Shown: positions 7,508 to 16,635 of the stretch, in pieces
Position numbering within the stretch: position 1 is the first letter of the stretch
Layout: each line of letters opens with the position of its first letter
Assembly (NCBI RefSeq): GCF_001449115.1
Contig: NZ_LAIJ01000001.1
Span: forward strand, 372,001-436,000
Reading direction: 5' to 3'
From: Occallatibacter gabretensis
GTDB taxonomy: Bacteria; Acidobacteriota; Terriglobia; Terriglobales; Acidobacteriaceae
DNA length: 64,000 nt
Notes under the pieces: generated by a model
Told to the model about the DNA's origin: nothing
Database searches by the model: none
What the model saw: only the letters and a program-made list of their open reading frames with translations
Translations under genes and position numbers: made by a program

Positions 7508-8305
7508 TTAAAACTCACAATAATACGATGTAATCACTGTGCTCCCGTTGTACGCCGGTGGTAAAGGACCAAAGGAATCGACGCGCTGCGCCGCGCGAAG
7601 GCACTCTCGATCGAGCGATGGACTGCCGCTCGACTTATCCATTTGAACATCACTCAGCGTTCCATCCTTATGAATGGTGAAGAGAATGAAAGCCTTGGTT
7701 CCCTTCGGAGTTCGTGAATCCACAAGCTGCATGCTGGAATTAGCCGCCATCTTCCGTTGGATGCCCTGGATGTAATACGGAAACATGCTGCCAAAGTCGC
7801 TGCCTTTTACATTCACAGGCCCGTTCACTGTCTGCTGTCCCTGCACGGCGCGGGGAAGATTGTTCGCTGCCTGCTCGCCATACTGCGCTCGGTTTGTGGG
7901 TGGCGGAGGCGGCTGTTTGCTGGGAGTCGCCTTTGGAGCGGGTTTCTGCTGCTTAAGCTTCTCCGGCTTGCCCTGGATCGGAATCGCTTTATCGTCGATC
8001 TGCGGCGCAGCTTTTGGTGCGGGAGGAGCAGGCGCCGGGCTGGGCTTTTCAGTAGCCAGAACATTCTCGTTCGGCGGCTGTGTGCTCGGCAGCGGAATCG
8101 TGTTCGTGACATTCACCTGGATCGCGCCGCCAACAGTAGCGCCACCCCAGTTGTTGGAGTGGAAGAAACCTCCGGCCACCGCATACACAACCGCCAGAGC
8201 AGCAAGGCCCAGATGCAGCAACAAAGAACCCGTTGCAGGGGCCGCAAACGGCTCTCCCGCGAGCTCTTGCTCCAGGTGTTCCTCGCCTTCCAGAAGATTG
8301 CTCAT
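7508..8305 (-). CDS. TonB/TolA-like energy transducer of the Tol-Pal system
   Basis: 265 aa. A short cytoplasmic N-terminus is followed by one membrane segment (LLLHLGLAALAVVYAVAGGFF), then a long Pro/Lys/Ala-rich periplasmic linker (about 75-165) and a TonB-type C-terminal domain (about 180-265: KAFILFTIHKDGTLSDVQ, then SPSLDRECLRAAQR, ending ITSYYCEF). Placed between tolR and tolB, it most likely does the job of TolA, though its C-terminal fold looks like TonB. The ATG at 8305 (MSNLLEGEE) is five bases past the tolR stop; the frame extends to 8350 inside tolR but that start is unlikely. Confidence 0.8.
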   Translation of the reverse strand: MSNLLEGEEHLEQELAGEPFAAPATGSLLLHLGLAALAVVYAVAGGFFHSNNWGGATVGGAIQVNVTNTIPLPSTQPPNENVLATEKPSPAPAPPAPKAAPQIDDKAIPIQGKPEKLKQQKPAPKATPSKQPPPPPTNRAQYGEQAANNLPRAVQGQQTVNGPVNVKGSDFGSMFPYYIQGIQRKMAANSSMQLVDSRTPKGTKAFILFTIHKDGTLSDVQMDKSSGSPSLDRECLRAAQRVDSFGPLPPAYNGSTVITSYYCEF

Positions 8306-8309
8306 CGTT

Positions 8310-8735
8310 CTATCGGCCTGCCGTCTTGCCTTCCAGCGGCTGCGTAACAATCGAGATATTCGTAATCCCTGCCTGCTTCACCGCATCCATCGCACTGGCA
8401 AAGACTCCAAATTCCACGCGCTCGTCGGCGCGCAGATAAATTACCTGGTGCGACGGATCGACGCCGGAGCGCAGCATCGCGGGTAGTGCATGGATGTTTA
8501 CTGGCTTGTCGCCCAGAAACAGGGAGCCATCGCGGTCAATCGTCAGCACAATGCGCTGTTCGGTAATCTCTTTCACCGTGCGCGTCTTGGGAACTACTAC
8601 CTCAATGCCCGATTGCAGCACCGGCGCGGTAATCATAAAGATCACCAGCAGCACCAGTACCACATCCACCAGCGGAGTGATATTGATCTCCGCCAGTGAA
8701 GTCTGTGTCCGTCCGTTCGCAGTAGTAAATGCCAC
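8310..8735 (-). CDS. tolR: Biopolymer transport protein ExbD/TolR
   Basis: 141 aa. After MAFTTANGRTQTSLAEIN comes one membrane helix, ITPLVDVVLVLLVIFMITAP, with the conserved aspartate used in proton-driven force generation. The periplasmic part (about 50-140) includes IEVVVPKTRTVKEITEQRIVLTI (in part) and the conserved VIYLRADERVEFG. With the ExbB/TolQ-like partner it forms the inner-membrane motor. The position between tolQ and the transducer gene supports a Tol-Pal rather than an iron-uptake role. Confidence 0.9.
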   Translation of the reverse strand: MAFTTANGRTQTSLAEINITPLVDVVLVLLVIFMITAPVLQSGIEVVVPKTRTVKEITEQRIVLTIDRDGSLFLGDKPVNIHALPAMLRSGVDPSHQVIYLRADERVEFGVFASAMDAVKQAGITNISIVTQPLEGKTAGR

Positions 8736-8740
8736 AGCAG

Positions 8741-9460
8741 TTAACCTCGCGTTGGCAGCTCTCGTCCGCCCTCGGGAATGGTGCGTGGCATGGAGCCAGG
8801 CATTGCGCTCGGAACGGATCCGGCAGAGCGCACAGGAATTTCCTCCATCGAATTCAACAGCTCACGGCTGAAGTCGTCGATGGTTGCTGCAAAGACACGG
8901 AGCCGCGCGGCAAACTGGTTATACGCCACAAGTGCAGGCACGGCCACAAACAGGCCAGCCGCTGTGGTCACAAGCGCCTCGCTGATGCCCGGCGCCACCG
9001 CGCGCAGTGTTGCCGCCCCGGCAGTTCCAAGACCATGGAATGCATCCACCACGCCCATCACCGTGCCAAACAGTCCCACGAACGGACTCACTGCTGCAAT
9101 CGTCGCAAGCCACGTCAGCCGCCGCTCCAGGTTCGTCACGGCCTCGCTGGCCGCTGTCTGCGCTGAGCGCTCCAGCGGCGCCATATTGCGCGGCGGCCCG
9201 CTGCCTCCGGTCTGGCGCTTGTAGGTCTCGTAAACATCCTCAAAGACCTGCGCCAGCGGGCTCGACTTGAAGTCTGCTGCCAATGTGGAAATCTCCTGCA
9301 GCCGCGATGCCTTGCGGAAGGAGCGGATAAATCTGCGGCTCTGGTCCGTCACCCGCTTGAAAGTGCCAAGCTTGCCCAGGATAATCGTCCATGAATAAAG
9401 ACTCGCAATGAGCAATATGATCAGTACGCCCATCGCAATGGGGCCCATATTACTTGCCAT
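8741..9460 (-). CDS. tolQ: Biopolymer transport protein ExbB/TolQ (start uncertain, may extend to 9562)
   Basis: 239 aa from the ATG at 9460. Three membrane segments fit TolQ/ExbB: about 8-28 (IAMGVLIILLIASLYSWTII), about 115-140 (LATIAAVSPFVGLFGTVMGVVDAF, in part, the MotA/TolQ signature) and about 155-180. It forms the proton channel with TolR. There is no good ribosome site at 9460. The frame is open upstream to 9568 and would add a hydrophobic FIAAFLLIF plus a small linker, as many relatives have. An ATT codon at 9560-9562 has AGAGGTG seven bases upstream, so the true start may be there. First gene of the tol-pal operon, divergent from recN. Confidence 0.85.
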   Translation of the reverse strand: MASNMGPIAMGVLIILLIASLYSWTIILGKLGTFKRVTDQSRRFIRSFRKASRLQEISTLAADFKSSPLAQVFEDVYETYKRQTGGSGPPRNMAPLERSAQTAASEAVTNLERRLTWLATIAAVSPFVGLFGTVMGVVDAFHGLGTAGAATLRAVAPGISEALVTTAAGLFVAVPALVAYNQFAARLRVFAATIDDFSRELLNSMEEIPVRSAGSVPSAMPGSMPRTIPEGGRELPTRG

Positions 9461-9705
9461 CTCGGTCAGCGCGCCTGCGCCGTGGGAAAGACCGCCTGCC
9501 GCCGGGGCAGCGGTCGTATCGCTCTCAGCCTGGAAAATAAGGAGAAACGCTGCTATAAAAATCGGCTTTCACCTCTGGATTTCACGGTATCAGACGCAGA
9601 CAGGTACTCCAAGTTATCGAGATGGTGCCACCTGCGCTATTCGTTGCTTCTGAAACAGCGATAGGCTCGCCGCACATGCTATGCTGCGCACGGATTCGAT
9701 CAAAA

Positions 9706-11388
9706 ATGCTCATTGAGCTGCGCGCGGAAAACTACGCTGTCATCGATCACGCTATCGCTGTCTTCGGGCCTGGGCTCAACCTGCTCACCGGCGAGACCGG
9801 CGCAGGCAAATCCATTCTCGTCGACGCGCTCGCGCTGCTTATGGGCGGCAAGTCTTCGGCAGAAATCGTGCGCCATGGCGCAGAGAAAGCTGTCGTCGCC
9901 TGTGTCTTTGAGTCCACACCCGTAGCCGAATCGGTCCTCGAAGAAAACGGCATAGACTCTGAAGGCGCCGAGATCATCCTTCGCCGTGAAGTTCTCGCCA
10001 ATGGCAAAGGCCGTGTCTTCGTAAACAACCAGCCCGCCACAGTCAGCGTGCTCAAGCAACTCGCGCCGGAACTGGCGCTTGTGCACGCGCAGAGTGAGAC
10101 ACTTTCCAGCTTCGATCAGGCCCAGCAGAAACATCTTCTCGACCGTTTCGGTGGAATCTCCACATACGCTGTCGAAGCCTCTTATTCAACCTGGAAGGAA
10201 GCATCCGAAAGGCTCACCGACCTGCTGCAGGGCGAAGCTGATCGGCTCAAAATGGTCGATCTCTGGAGCTATCAAGTTAAAGAAATCGAGACCGCGCATC
10301 TCGAAGCTGGCGAAGACGAAGCTCTTGAAACCGAAAAGCGTGTCCTGGCCAACGCCGAAAAGCTCTACGCCGCCGCTATGGGAGCCTTCGATCAGCTTTA
10401 TGAAGGCGGGGACTCAGCCGAAGTAGGTCTCCGCGCCGCCATCCGCAACGTCGAAGAGCTCGCCCGTTACGACAGCAAATTTACAGAAGCTGTACAACAG
10501 CTTCAATCCGCCCGCGCCATAGTCGGCGACGTCGCCGCTACACTCCGCGACTACGCAGAGGGGATTAACGCAAGCCCGGAGCGCCTCTCTGAAATCGAAG
10601 ATCGTCTCGCCGCCCTCGACCGCCTCAAGCGTAAATACGGCAAGTCCGTCGCCGAAGTTATTGCCTATGGGGAAGAGGTCAGCCGCAAGCTAGCCGAAGT
10701 CGAGAACCGCGACGAAGCCCTCAAGACGTTGCGCGCAGCGGTGCAGCAATCTTCCGACGAGTACAAAAAAGCTGCCTCCACACTCACAGCCGCCCGCAAG
10801 TCCGCCGCCGAAAAGCTCACAAAGCAGGCCGAAGCACAAATCAACTCGCTCGCCATGAAAGTCAAGTTTGAAATCGCCGTCCTCGATCTGCAGGATGATG
10901 CGCAGTGGACAGCCAACGGCTGGGATGAGGTCGAGTACCGCATCGCCACCAACACCGGCGAACCCCTCAAGCCTCTGCATGAGATCGCCTCCGGCGGCGA
11001 GATGAGCCGCGTTATGCTCGCGCTTAAAGTCGCTGTTGAAGAGCACTCTTCGAAAGTTGACAGAAAAATCCCAACCCCACGCACGCTTGTCTTTGACGAA
11101 ATCGACATCGGCATCGGAGGCCGTGCCGCCGATGCCGTCGGCCACAAGCTCAAGGCTCTCAGCCGTGGCCAGCAGGTCCTCTGCGTCACTCACTTGCCGC
11201 AGATTGCCGCCTTCGCCGACCAGCATTTTCTTATCGAAAAGAAGGAAGCCGACGGCCGCACCAAGACCAATGTCCGCCTGCTTGATCAACGCGCCAGCAC
11301 CCACGAAGTCGCCCGCATGTTAAGCGGCGCCAAGGTGACCGACACCAGCCTCCAGCACGCCGCTCAGATGATCGCCGCAAGCAAGTAG
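9706..11388 (+). CDS. recN: DNA repair protein RecN
   Basis: 560 aa, full length. An SMC-like ATPase acting in double-strand break repair in the cytoplasm. Walker A is GETGAGKS (about 31-38). The long coiled-coil arms span about 160-370 (for example LARYDSKFTEAVQQLQSAR). The ABC signature ASGGEMSRVMLAL lies near 430, and Walker B LVFDEIDIGIGG near 465. The conserved VTHLPQIAAFADQHFLIEK (in part) is also present. The ATG at 9706 starts the family-typical MLIELRAENYAVID; the frame is open to 9622 but the extra residues are not family-like. Divergent from the tol-pal operon. Confidence 0.95.
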   Translation: MLIELRAENYAVIDHAIAVFGPGLNLLTGETGAGKSILVDALALLMGGKSSAEIVRHGAEKAVVACVFESTPVAESVLEENGIDSEGAEIILRREVLANGKGRVFVNNQPATVSVLKQLAPELALVHAQSETLSSFDQAQQKHLLDRFGGISTYAVEASYSTWKEASERLTDLLQGEADRLKMVDLWSYQVKEIETAHLEAGEDEALETEKRVLANAEKLYAAAMGAFDQLYEGGDSAEVGLRAAIRNVEELARYDSKFTEAVQQLQSARAIVGDVAATLRDYAEGINASPERLSEIEDRLAALDRLKRKYGKSVAEVIAYGEEVSRKLAEVENRDEALKTLRAAVQQSSDEYKKAASTLTAARKSAAEKLTKQAEAQINSLAMKVKFEIAVLDLQDDAQWTANGWDEVEYRIATNTGEPLKPLHEIASGGEMSRVMLALKVAVEEHSSKVDRKIPTPRTLVFDEIDIGIGGRAADAVGHKLKALSRGQQVLCVTHLPQIAAFADQHFLIEKKEADGRTKTNVRLLDQRASTHEVARMLSGAKVTDTSLQHAAQMIAASK

Positions 11389-11393
11389 TCCTA

Positions 11394-11759
11394 TTACCTG
11401 CTCGAAAATACAAATACATTTCCATCTGGATCTTTGAACTTCGCCATCGTGCCCCACACTTCTTTACGCGGTTCTTCTTCCAGCTCCACGTCGTTGTTCT
11501 TCAGCATTGCCGCCGTTGCAAACACATCGTCGCACCAGAACGTCATTGGCTGAAACCCGCCAATGCGGCTCTCGTGCCCCGGCGGCGTAAAGAGCGCTAG
11601 GCTCGTCGCTGACCCAGGAATCGAAAGCTCAATCCACCGCTGCCCCGGTCCCATCGGCTGATCGGTCGCCACCTTGAACCCGAGCTTTTCTGTGTAAAAC
11701 TTTAGCGCCACATCCTGATCGCTCACCGGAATACTCACAATCTTGACTCCGCGAATCAT
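11394..11759 (-). CDS. VOC family (glyoxalase/bleomycin-resistance fold) protein
   Basis: 121 aa, one vicinal-oxygen-chelate domain. It has the paired beta-alpha-beta-beta-beta pattern: VKIVSIPVSDQDVALKFYTEKLGFKV (in part), then GFQPMTFWCDDVFATAAMLKNNDVELEEEP (in part), ending FKDPDGNVFVFSS. The E/H metal ligands typical of glyoxalase I are only partly apparent, so the substrate is unknown. The ATG at 11759 has AGGAGGAG six bases upstream, which excludes the longer frame. It is convergent with recN and divergent from the small HTH gene. Confidence 0.8.
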   Translation of the reverse strand: MIRGVKIVSIPVSDQDVALKFYTEKLGFKVATDQPMGPGQRWIELSIPGSATSLALFTPPGHESRIGGFQPMTFWCDDVFATAAMLKNNDVELEEEPRKEVWGTMAKFKDPDGNVFVFSSR

Positions 11760-11860
11760 TTCGTTCTCCTCCTGATTCCTCGGACCATAACCCGCAACTT
11801 CCGCAAATGCAATCGGGTAGATATTGCTATAGTTTTGGTTGATAGAGTCAGGCATTGCCC

Positions 11861-12157
11861 ATGATTCAGCTCGATGATTACGTGACAGATGTGCTCATGC
11901 GCGACCTCATCGGGCATGACAAGCGCCCCGTCGCGTTCCTCGTCTATCTCTGGCTCGCTGCCGAGCAGCAGCAGCGCAATGCACCCGTCCAGATCAGCTA
12001 TCAGGAACTCGCCGAATCCATCGGCGTATCGCGCAGCTCCGCGCAAACTTCCGTTGGCTGGCTTCTTCGCCGCAAGTTACTTGAGGCAACACGCACCAGC
12101 GTCACGGCAACACCCTCCTACAGCGCGCTGACCCCGTGGCGAAGAGGAAATGAATAG
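11861..12157 (+). CDS. Small helix-turn-helix DNA-binding protein
   Basis: 98 aa. A winged-helix/HTH core is visible at about 40-80: VQISYQELAESIGVSRSSAQ, then TSVGWLLRRKLLEATR, resembling MarR/GntR-type DNA readers. The first 35 residues (IQLDDYVTDVLMRDLIG) form a helix that could dimerise. It is probably a transcription regulator, but no target is evident. The ATG at 11861 is preferred to the TTG at 11855. It is divergent from the VOC gene with about 100 bases between them, so it may control that gene. Confidence 0.7.
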   Translation: MIQLDDYVTDVLMRDLIGHDKRPVAFLVYLWLAAEQQQRNAPVQISYQELAESIGVSRSSAQTSVGWLLRRKLLEATRTSVTATPSYSALTPWRRGNE

Positions 12158-12211
12158 TTCAAGCAGATCGCCGGAACCCCGCTTCCAACTCCCCAATTAT
12201 CCGAAGGTTGA

Positions 12212-12217
12212 TATACT
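12212..12217 (+). promoter_or_regulatory. -10-like TATACT directly before the ispH GTG
   Basis: TATACT lies six bases before the GTG at 12224, and no Shine-Dalgarno sequence is close to that start. Transcription would begin at or near the start codon, giving a leaderless mRNA. There is no clear -35 box. Confidence 0.35.
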
Positions 12218-12223
12218 AGTAAC

Positions 12224-13252
12224 GTGACTTCTATCGCTTTCGACCCTATCTCGACAGACGCCTACACGGGCGCTCCTGCAACTGAGAAACGCGTGCTGCT
12301 GCTCAAGCCTCGCGGCTTCTGCGCAGGCGTCGTTCGCGCAATCGACATCGTCAAAATCGCTCTCGAAACCTTTGGCGCACCTATTTACGTCCGTCGCGAG
12401 ATTGTCCATAACCGCTACGTTGTCAATGAGCTGGCGGAAAAGGGTGCGATCTTCGTTCATGAAATCGACGACGTTCCGGACGGCCAGCGCGTGATTTACT
12501 CTGCGCACGGCGTCTCGCCGGCGGTTCGTGAGCGCAGCAAGGGCCGCAACCTCAGGGTCATTGATGCCACCTGCCCGCTCGTCACCAAGGTCCACATCGA
12601 AGCCGTCAAATTTGCCAAGCAAGGCTATTCACTGGTCCTGGTCGGCCATCGCGACCACGATGAGATCGAAGGCACCTTCGGCGAGGCGCCGGATGTAACC
12701 CAAATTGTCTCAAGCCCCGAGGAAGTTGCCACTCTCGAGGTTCCTGATCCCAACCGTGTCGCATACCTCACGCAAACCACGCTTTCGCTCGACGAAGCAC
12801 GCGACATCATCCAGGCCCTCAAGATCAAATTTCCGAACATAGCCGGACCTCATTCGCAAGACATCTGCTACGCCACCGAGAATCGCCAGACAGCCGTGCG
12901 CAACGTCGCTCATCAGGCAGACCTGGTTCTTGTCGTCGGCTCTACCAACAGTTCCAATTCCAACCGTCTCGTTGAGGTATCGCGAAATCTCGGAACCATC
13001 GGTTACCTGATCGATAACTCCACAGCCATCGACCCTAAATGGTTGGAAAACGTCCAGAATGTTGCCGTTACAGCAGGCGCTTCAGCACCTGAGATTCTCG
13101 TCGAGGACGTTGTGAATTATTTGCGTCAAAACGGTTTCGGGAGCGTCGAAGAAATAGAGGTAATGCCGGAAAATGTTCGCTTCGGCTTGCCTCCGGAGAT
13201 CGTACAAGCCATCGGCGGAGCGGGCGGGGGCCAGCCTGTTCCGGTTCACTAG
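12224..13252 (+). CDS. ispH: 4-hydroxy-3-methylbut-2-enyl diphosphate reductase
   Basis: 342 aa. Last enzyme of the MEP pathway, making IPP and DMAPP with a [4Fe-4S] cluster. The three cluster cysteines are visible: PRGFCAGV (about 33), DATCPLVTKVH (about 117) and DICYATENRQ (about 214). The substrate-binding histidines appear in VHNRYVV and VGHRDHDEI, and the TNSSNSNRL motif is present. The GTG start gives a 20-residue N-terminal extension before the conserved KRVLLLKPRGFC. It sits directly upstream of the hopanoid genes and supplies their C5 units. Confidence 0.95.
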   Translation: MTSIAFDPISTDAYTGAPATEKRVLLLKPRGFCAGVVRAIDIVKIALETFGAPIYVRREIVHNRYVVNELAEKGAIFVHEIDDVPDGQRVIYSAHGVSPAVRERSKGRNLRVIDATCPLVTKVHIEAVKFAKQGYSLVLVGHRDHDEIEGTFGEAPDVTQIVSSPEEVATLEVPDPNRVAYLTQTTLSLDEARDIIQALKIKFPNIAGPHSQDICYATENRQTAVRNVAHQADLVLVVGSTNSSNSNRLVEVSRNLGTIGYLIDNSTAIDPKWLENVQNVAVTAGASAPEILVEDVVNYLRQNGFGSVEEIEVMPENVRFGLPPEIVQAIGGAGGGQPVPVH

Positions 13253-13416
13253 CAAAAGCCGCAGCAGAGGCTAGGGAAACCCTCGGGTTCCTGTGCAGGT
13301 GAAACTTTGAGCAGAGTTGAGGCGCGCTTATGATTTCTTTGCGTGTTTTTCAGTTAAATTAACGGCTAAGCTGTATGGCTGGACCGCATCTTCCCCAGAG
13401 AGGGTTCCATAGACGT

Positions 13417-15420
13417 ATGAGCATACAACAGGGGAAACAGCAATCATCCGTGCCAAAGTTCGGGCGCTTGGATGCGGACCTCGCGGATGTCGATGCGGCA
13501 ATCGGTCGCTCCACAGACTATCTTCTCGGCAAGCAGCATCCGGATGGTTACTGGTGTGGCGAACTCGAAGCAGATTCCATGCTCGAAGCCGATTACATCT
13601 TCCTTCACGTGTTGCTCGAATCCGGAGATCCCGGCCGTCTCAAGCGTGCATTTACGGAAATGATGCGCTACCAGAACGAGGACGGAAGCTGGAGCATCTA
13701 TCCCGGCGGTCCCGGCAACATCTCCCTTGCGGTTAAGTGTTATTTCTCGGCCAAGCTCATGGGCATGAGCGCAGACGCTCCAGAGCTCGCGAAGGCTCGC
13801 GAGTGGATTCTCGCTCACGGCGGCGTCACCGAGTGCAACACCTTCACCAAGATGTATCTCTGCGCTCTTGGCCAGTACGACTACGACGCCGTGCCTGCCA
13901 TCCCGCCCGAGATCGTACTTTTTCCCAATTGGTTTTACTTCAACATCTACGAAATCTCATCTTGGTCACGGTCCATCCTGGTTCCGCTGGCCATCATCTA
14001 CGCCAAAAAGCCCTTTAAAAAGGTTCCAGCGGAACAGGGAATCGATGAGCTCTTCGTCGGCGGACGTGTCAATGCCACACTGCGCCTTCGCATAGATCGC
14101 AAGCGCATTATCTCCTGGCGCAATTTTTTCCTTGTTCTTGACAGACTTATGCATCTCGCGGAAGCCGTCCATATTCGCCCATTGCGTTCGCTTGCTATCA
14201 AGCGTGCGGAGAAGTGGATGCTTGAGCGCCTCGAAATGACAGACGGCCTTGGCGCCATCTATCCAGCCATGATGAACGCCATCATCGCGCTGCGCTGCCT
14301 CGGCTATTCCGAAGATGATCCGCAGGTCATCCGCGCCCGCGATGAATTCGAGAAGCTCGGAATCGAAGAGCCGGCTAACGAAGCCCTGCCGGAAACTTTC
14401 CGTATGCAGCCCTGCATGTCGCCCGTCTGGGATACAGCGCAGACTCTCTTTGCACTCGGCGAAGCGGGTGTCTCGCGCACCGATCCCCGCCTGCTCAAAG
14501 CTGCTGACTGGCTGCTTTCAAAGGAAGTTCGCCACAAAGGTGACTGGGCAGTCAAAGTCCGCAACGCAGAACCCGGCGGCTGGTACTTCGAGTTCAATAA
14601 CGAGTTCTATCCCGACACCGACGATACCGCGCAGGTGCTACTCGGCCTCAGCAAGGTCGATAATCCGCGCGAGCGTTATCAGATTCAGGTCGCTGAGCGT
14701 GCCATTGCCTGGGAGTTCGCCATGCAGTGCAAAAACGGCGGCTGGGGCAGCTTCGACAAAGACAATACGAAGATGATCTTCCAGTACATTCCTTTCGCGG
14801 ATCACAATGCCATGCTCGATCCGCCAACGGCTGACATCACCGGACGCATGCTGGAGATGCTCGCCGCCTACGGCTACACTCGGGCCGATAAGCGCGTGCA
14901 GAAGGCTATTGATTTCATCTTCAAGGAGCAGGAATCGGACGGAAGCTGGTTCGGTCGCTGGGGCGTCAACTACCTCTATGGCACCTTCCTCGTCCTGCGC
15001 GGTCTTGAAGCCATCGGCATCGATCAGCACGAGCCGCAGATTCAGCAGGCCGCCGAGTGGATTCGTATGGTGCAGAATCCTGATGGTGGCTGGGGCGAAA
15101 CCTGCGGTAGCTATGATGACCCCAACCTGCGTGGTTCCGGCGTCAGCACTCCTTCGCAGACGGCATGGGCGATTCTTGGCTTGCTCGCTGCAGGCGACGA
15201 CCGCTCCGACTCCATCGCCAAAGGTGTCCGCTGGCTGTTAACTCGTCAGGAACAGGGCGGCGGCTGGGACGAATCGATGGGTGAGGGAAAACTTCGGCAG
15301 GCTATCATTACCGGAACAGGCTTCCCGCGCGTCTTTTATTTGGCTTATCACATGTATCGCCAGTACTTCCCGCTCATGGCGCTAACCACTTACAAGCGGG
15401 CTATGGAACGTGCTGCATAG
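13417..15420 (+). CDS. shc: Squalene-hopene cyclase
   Basis: 667 aa, the normal length. A membrane-associated class II terpene cyclase that folds squalene into hopene and hopanol. The catalytic DTDDTAQ motif (DXDD) is at about residue 400. Several QW repeats are visible: QHPDGYW, QNEDGSWSIYPGG, QCKNGGWGSFD, QESDGSWFGRWG, QNPDGGWGE and QEQGGGWDE. The ATG at 13417 (MSIQQGK) is chosen; an ATG at 13375 in the same frame would add 14 residues and cannot be ruled out. It opens the hopanoid gene row, and hpnH follows after 99 bases containing palindromic repeats. Confidence 0.96.
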   Translation: MSIQQGKQQSSVPKFGRLDADLADVDAAIGRSTDYLLGKQHPDGYWCGELEADSMLEADYIFLHVLLESGDPGRLKRAFTEMMRYQNEDGSWSIYPGGPGNISLAVKCYFSAKLMGMSADAPELAKAREWILAHGGVTECNTFTKMYLCALGQYDYDAVPAIPPEIVLFPNWFYFNIYEISSWSRSILVPLAIIYAKKPFKKVPAEQGIDELFVGGRVNATLRLRIDRKRIISWRNFFLVLDRLMHLAEAVHIRPLRSLAIKRAEKWMLERLEMTDGLGAIYPAMMNAIIALRCLGYSEDDPQVIRARDEFEKLGIEEPANEALPETFRMQPCMSPVWDTAQTLFALGEAGVSRTDPRLLKAADWLLSKEVRHKGDWAVKVRNAEPGGWYFEFNNEFYPDTDDTAQVLLGLSKVDNPRERYQIQVAERAIAWEFAMQCKNGGWGSFDKDNTKMIFQYIPFADHNAMLDPPTADITGRMLEMLAAYGYTRADKRVQKAIDFIFKEQESDGSWFGRWGVNYLYGTFLVLRGLEAIGIDQHEPQIQQAAEWIRMVQNPDGGWGETCGSYDDPNLRGSGVSTPSQTAWAILGLLAAGDDRSDSIAKGVRWLLTRQEQGGGWDESMGEGKLRQAIITGTGFPRVFYLAYHMYRQYFPLMALTTYKRAMERAA

Positions 15421-15444
15421 CACCGGTTTGATCGCAGCGTAGTT

Positions 15445-15510
15445 TTGAAAGGGCACGGATTCAGCCGTGCCGAAAAGGCAAAAGTTAAGCGGGGCTTCAG
15501 CCCCTGAGGG
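15445..15510. repeat. Dispersed palindromic repeat, copy 2 (double palindrome)
   Basis: TTGAAAGGGCACGGATTCAG is followed by CCGTGCC, matching the repeat at 475-502. A second small palindrome, GGGGC-TTCA-GCCCC, follows at 15491-15504. Both palindromes sit between shc and hpnH, and the second lies within 15 bases of the hpnH start. Confidence 0.6.
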
Positions 15511-15519
15511 AAACGAACA

Positions 15520-16635
15520 ATGGCTGTACCGATCTCCCAGATGTGGACGGTTGCAAGTTACGTGCTCAAGCAGCGCTTTAAGGGGAACAAGCGTTACCCG
15601 CTCGTGCTCATGCTGGAGCCGCTCTTCCGTTGCAACCTGGCCTGCGCCGGCTGCGGCAAGGTCCAGTATCCGCCGCACATCCTCAAAAAGCAGCTCACCC
15701 CGGAAGAGTGCTTCGCCGCTGTCGACGAATGTGGCGCGCCCATGGTCTCCCTTCCCGGCGGCGAGCCGCTGCTCCATCCGCAGATCGTCGAGATCGTCAA
15801 CGGCCTCATCGCCCGCAAGAAGTACATCTATCTCTGCACCAACGCGCTTGAGCTTAAAAAGCGCTTGCCTGAGTTCACGCCATCGAAGTACCTCACCTTC
15901 TCCGTGCACCTCGACGGCCAGCGTGAGCACCACGATTTCTCCGTCTGCCGCGAAGGCGGATGGGACCTCGCCGTTGAAGGCATTAAAGAAGCTGTCCAAC
16001 GCGGTTTCCGCGTCACCACCAACGCCACCTTCTTTGATGGAACCGACCCCAACTCCGTCCGATCCTTCTTCGATGAAGTCATGGACATGGGCGTCGAAGG
16101 CATCGTCCTCTCGCCGGGCTACAGCTATGAGATGGCGCCTGATCAACACCGCTTCCTCGGCCGTGCCCGCGTGCGCCGCCTCTTCCGGGCCATTCTTTCC
16201 AACCGCAAAAAGTCGTGGAAGTTCAACATGTCGCCCTTGTTCCTCGAATTCCTCATGGGCGATCGCAAGTACGAGTGCACGCCATGGGGCTCGCCCGCCT
16301 ACAACATCTTCGGCTGGCAAAAGCCCTGCTATCTCCTGCAGGACGGCTACGCTGACTCCTTCAAAGAGATGATGGAAACCACAAAGTTTGAAGAGTACGG
16401 CGTCGCCTCGGGAAATCCCAAGTGCGCCAACTGCATGGTCAGCTGTGGTTATGAGCCCACTGCGGTCATGGAAGGCTTCGGTTCTTTCAAAGGCTTCCTT
16501 GGCATGGTCCGCGGAACCTTCTCATCCTACAAAGACCCGCATGCCGCCAAGCTTCTCAGTGAATTCAAATCTGAAAGCCATGCGCCGCTCGTGCAGATTG
16601 AAACCGTCAAAGCATTCGAGGAGACCAACGCATGA
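15520..16635 (+). CDS. hpnH: Adenosylhopane-forming radical SAM protein HpnH
   Basis: 371 aa. HpnH joins a 5'-deoxyadenosyl group to hopene (diploptene) to give adenosylhopane, the first side-chain step. The radical-SAM cluster motif is CNLACAGC (Cys 38, 42, 45), followed by PGGEPLLHP. A further cysteine group near the C-terminus (CANCMVSCGYEP) is typical of HpnH and its SPASM-like tail. The protein is full length. AGGGAAACGAACA lies before the ATG. The last bases overlap the next gene (ATGA), so the two are probably translated together. Confidence 0.95.
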   Translation: MAVPISQMWTVASYVLKQRFKGNKRYPLVLMLEPLFRCNLACAGCGKVQYPPHILKKQLTPEECFAAVDECGAPMVSLPGGEPLLHPQIVEIVNGLIARKKYIYLCTNALELKKRLPEFTPSKYLTFSVHLDGQREHHDFSVCREGGWDLAVEGIKEAVQRGFRVTTNATFFDGTDPNSVRSFFDEVMDMGVEGIVLSPGYSYEMAPDQHRFLGRARVRRLFRAILSNRKKSWKFNMSPLFLEFLMGDRKYECTPWGSPAYNIFGWQKPCYLLQDGYADSFKEMMETTKFEEYGVASGNPKCANCMVSCGYEPTAVMEGFGSFKGFLGMVRGTFSSYKDPHAAKLLSEFKSESHAPLVQIETVKAFEETNA

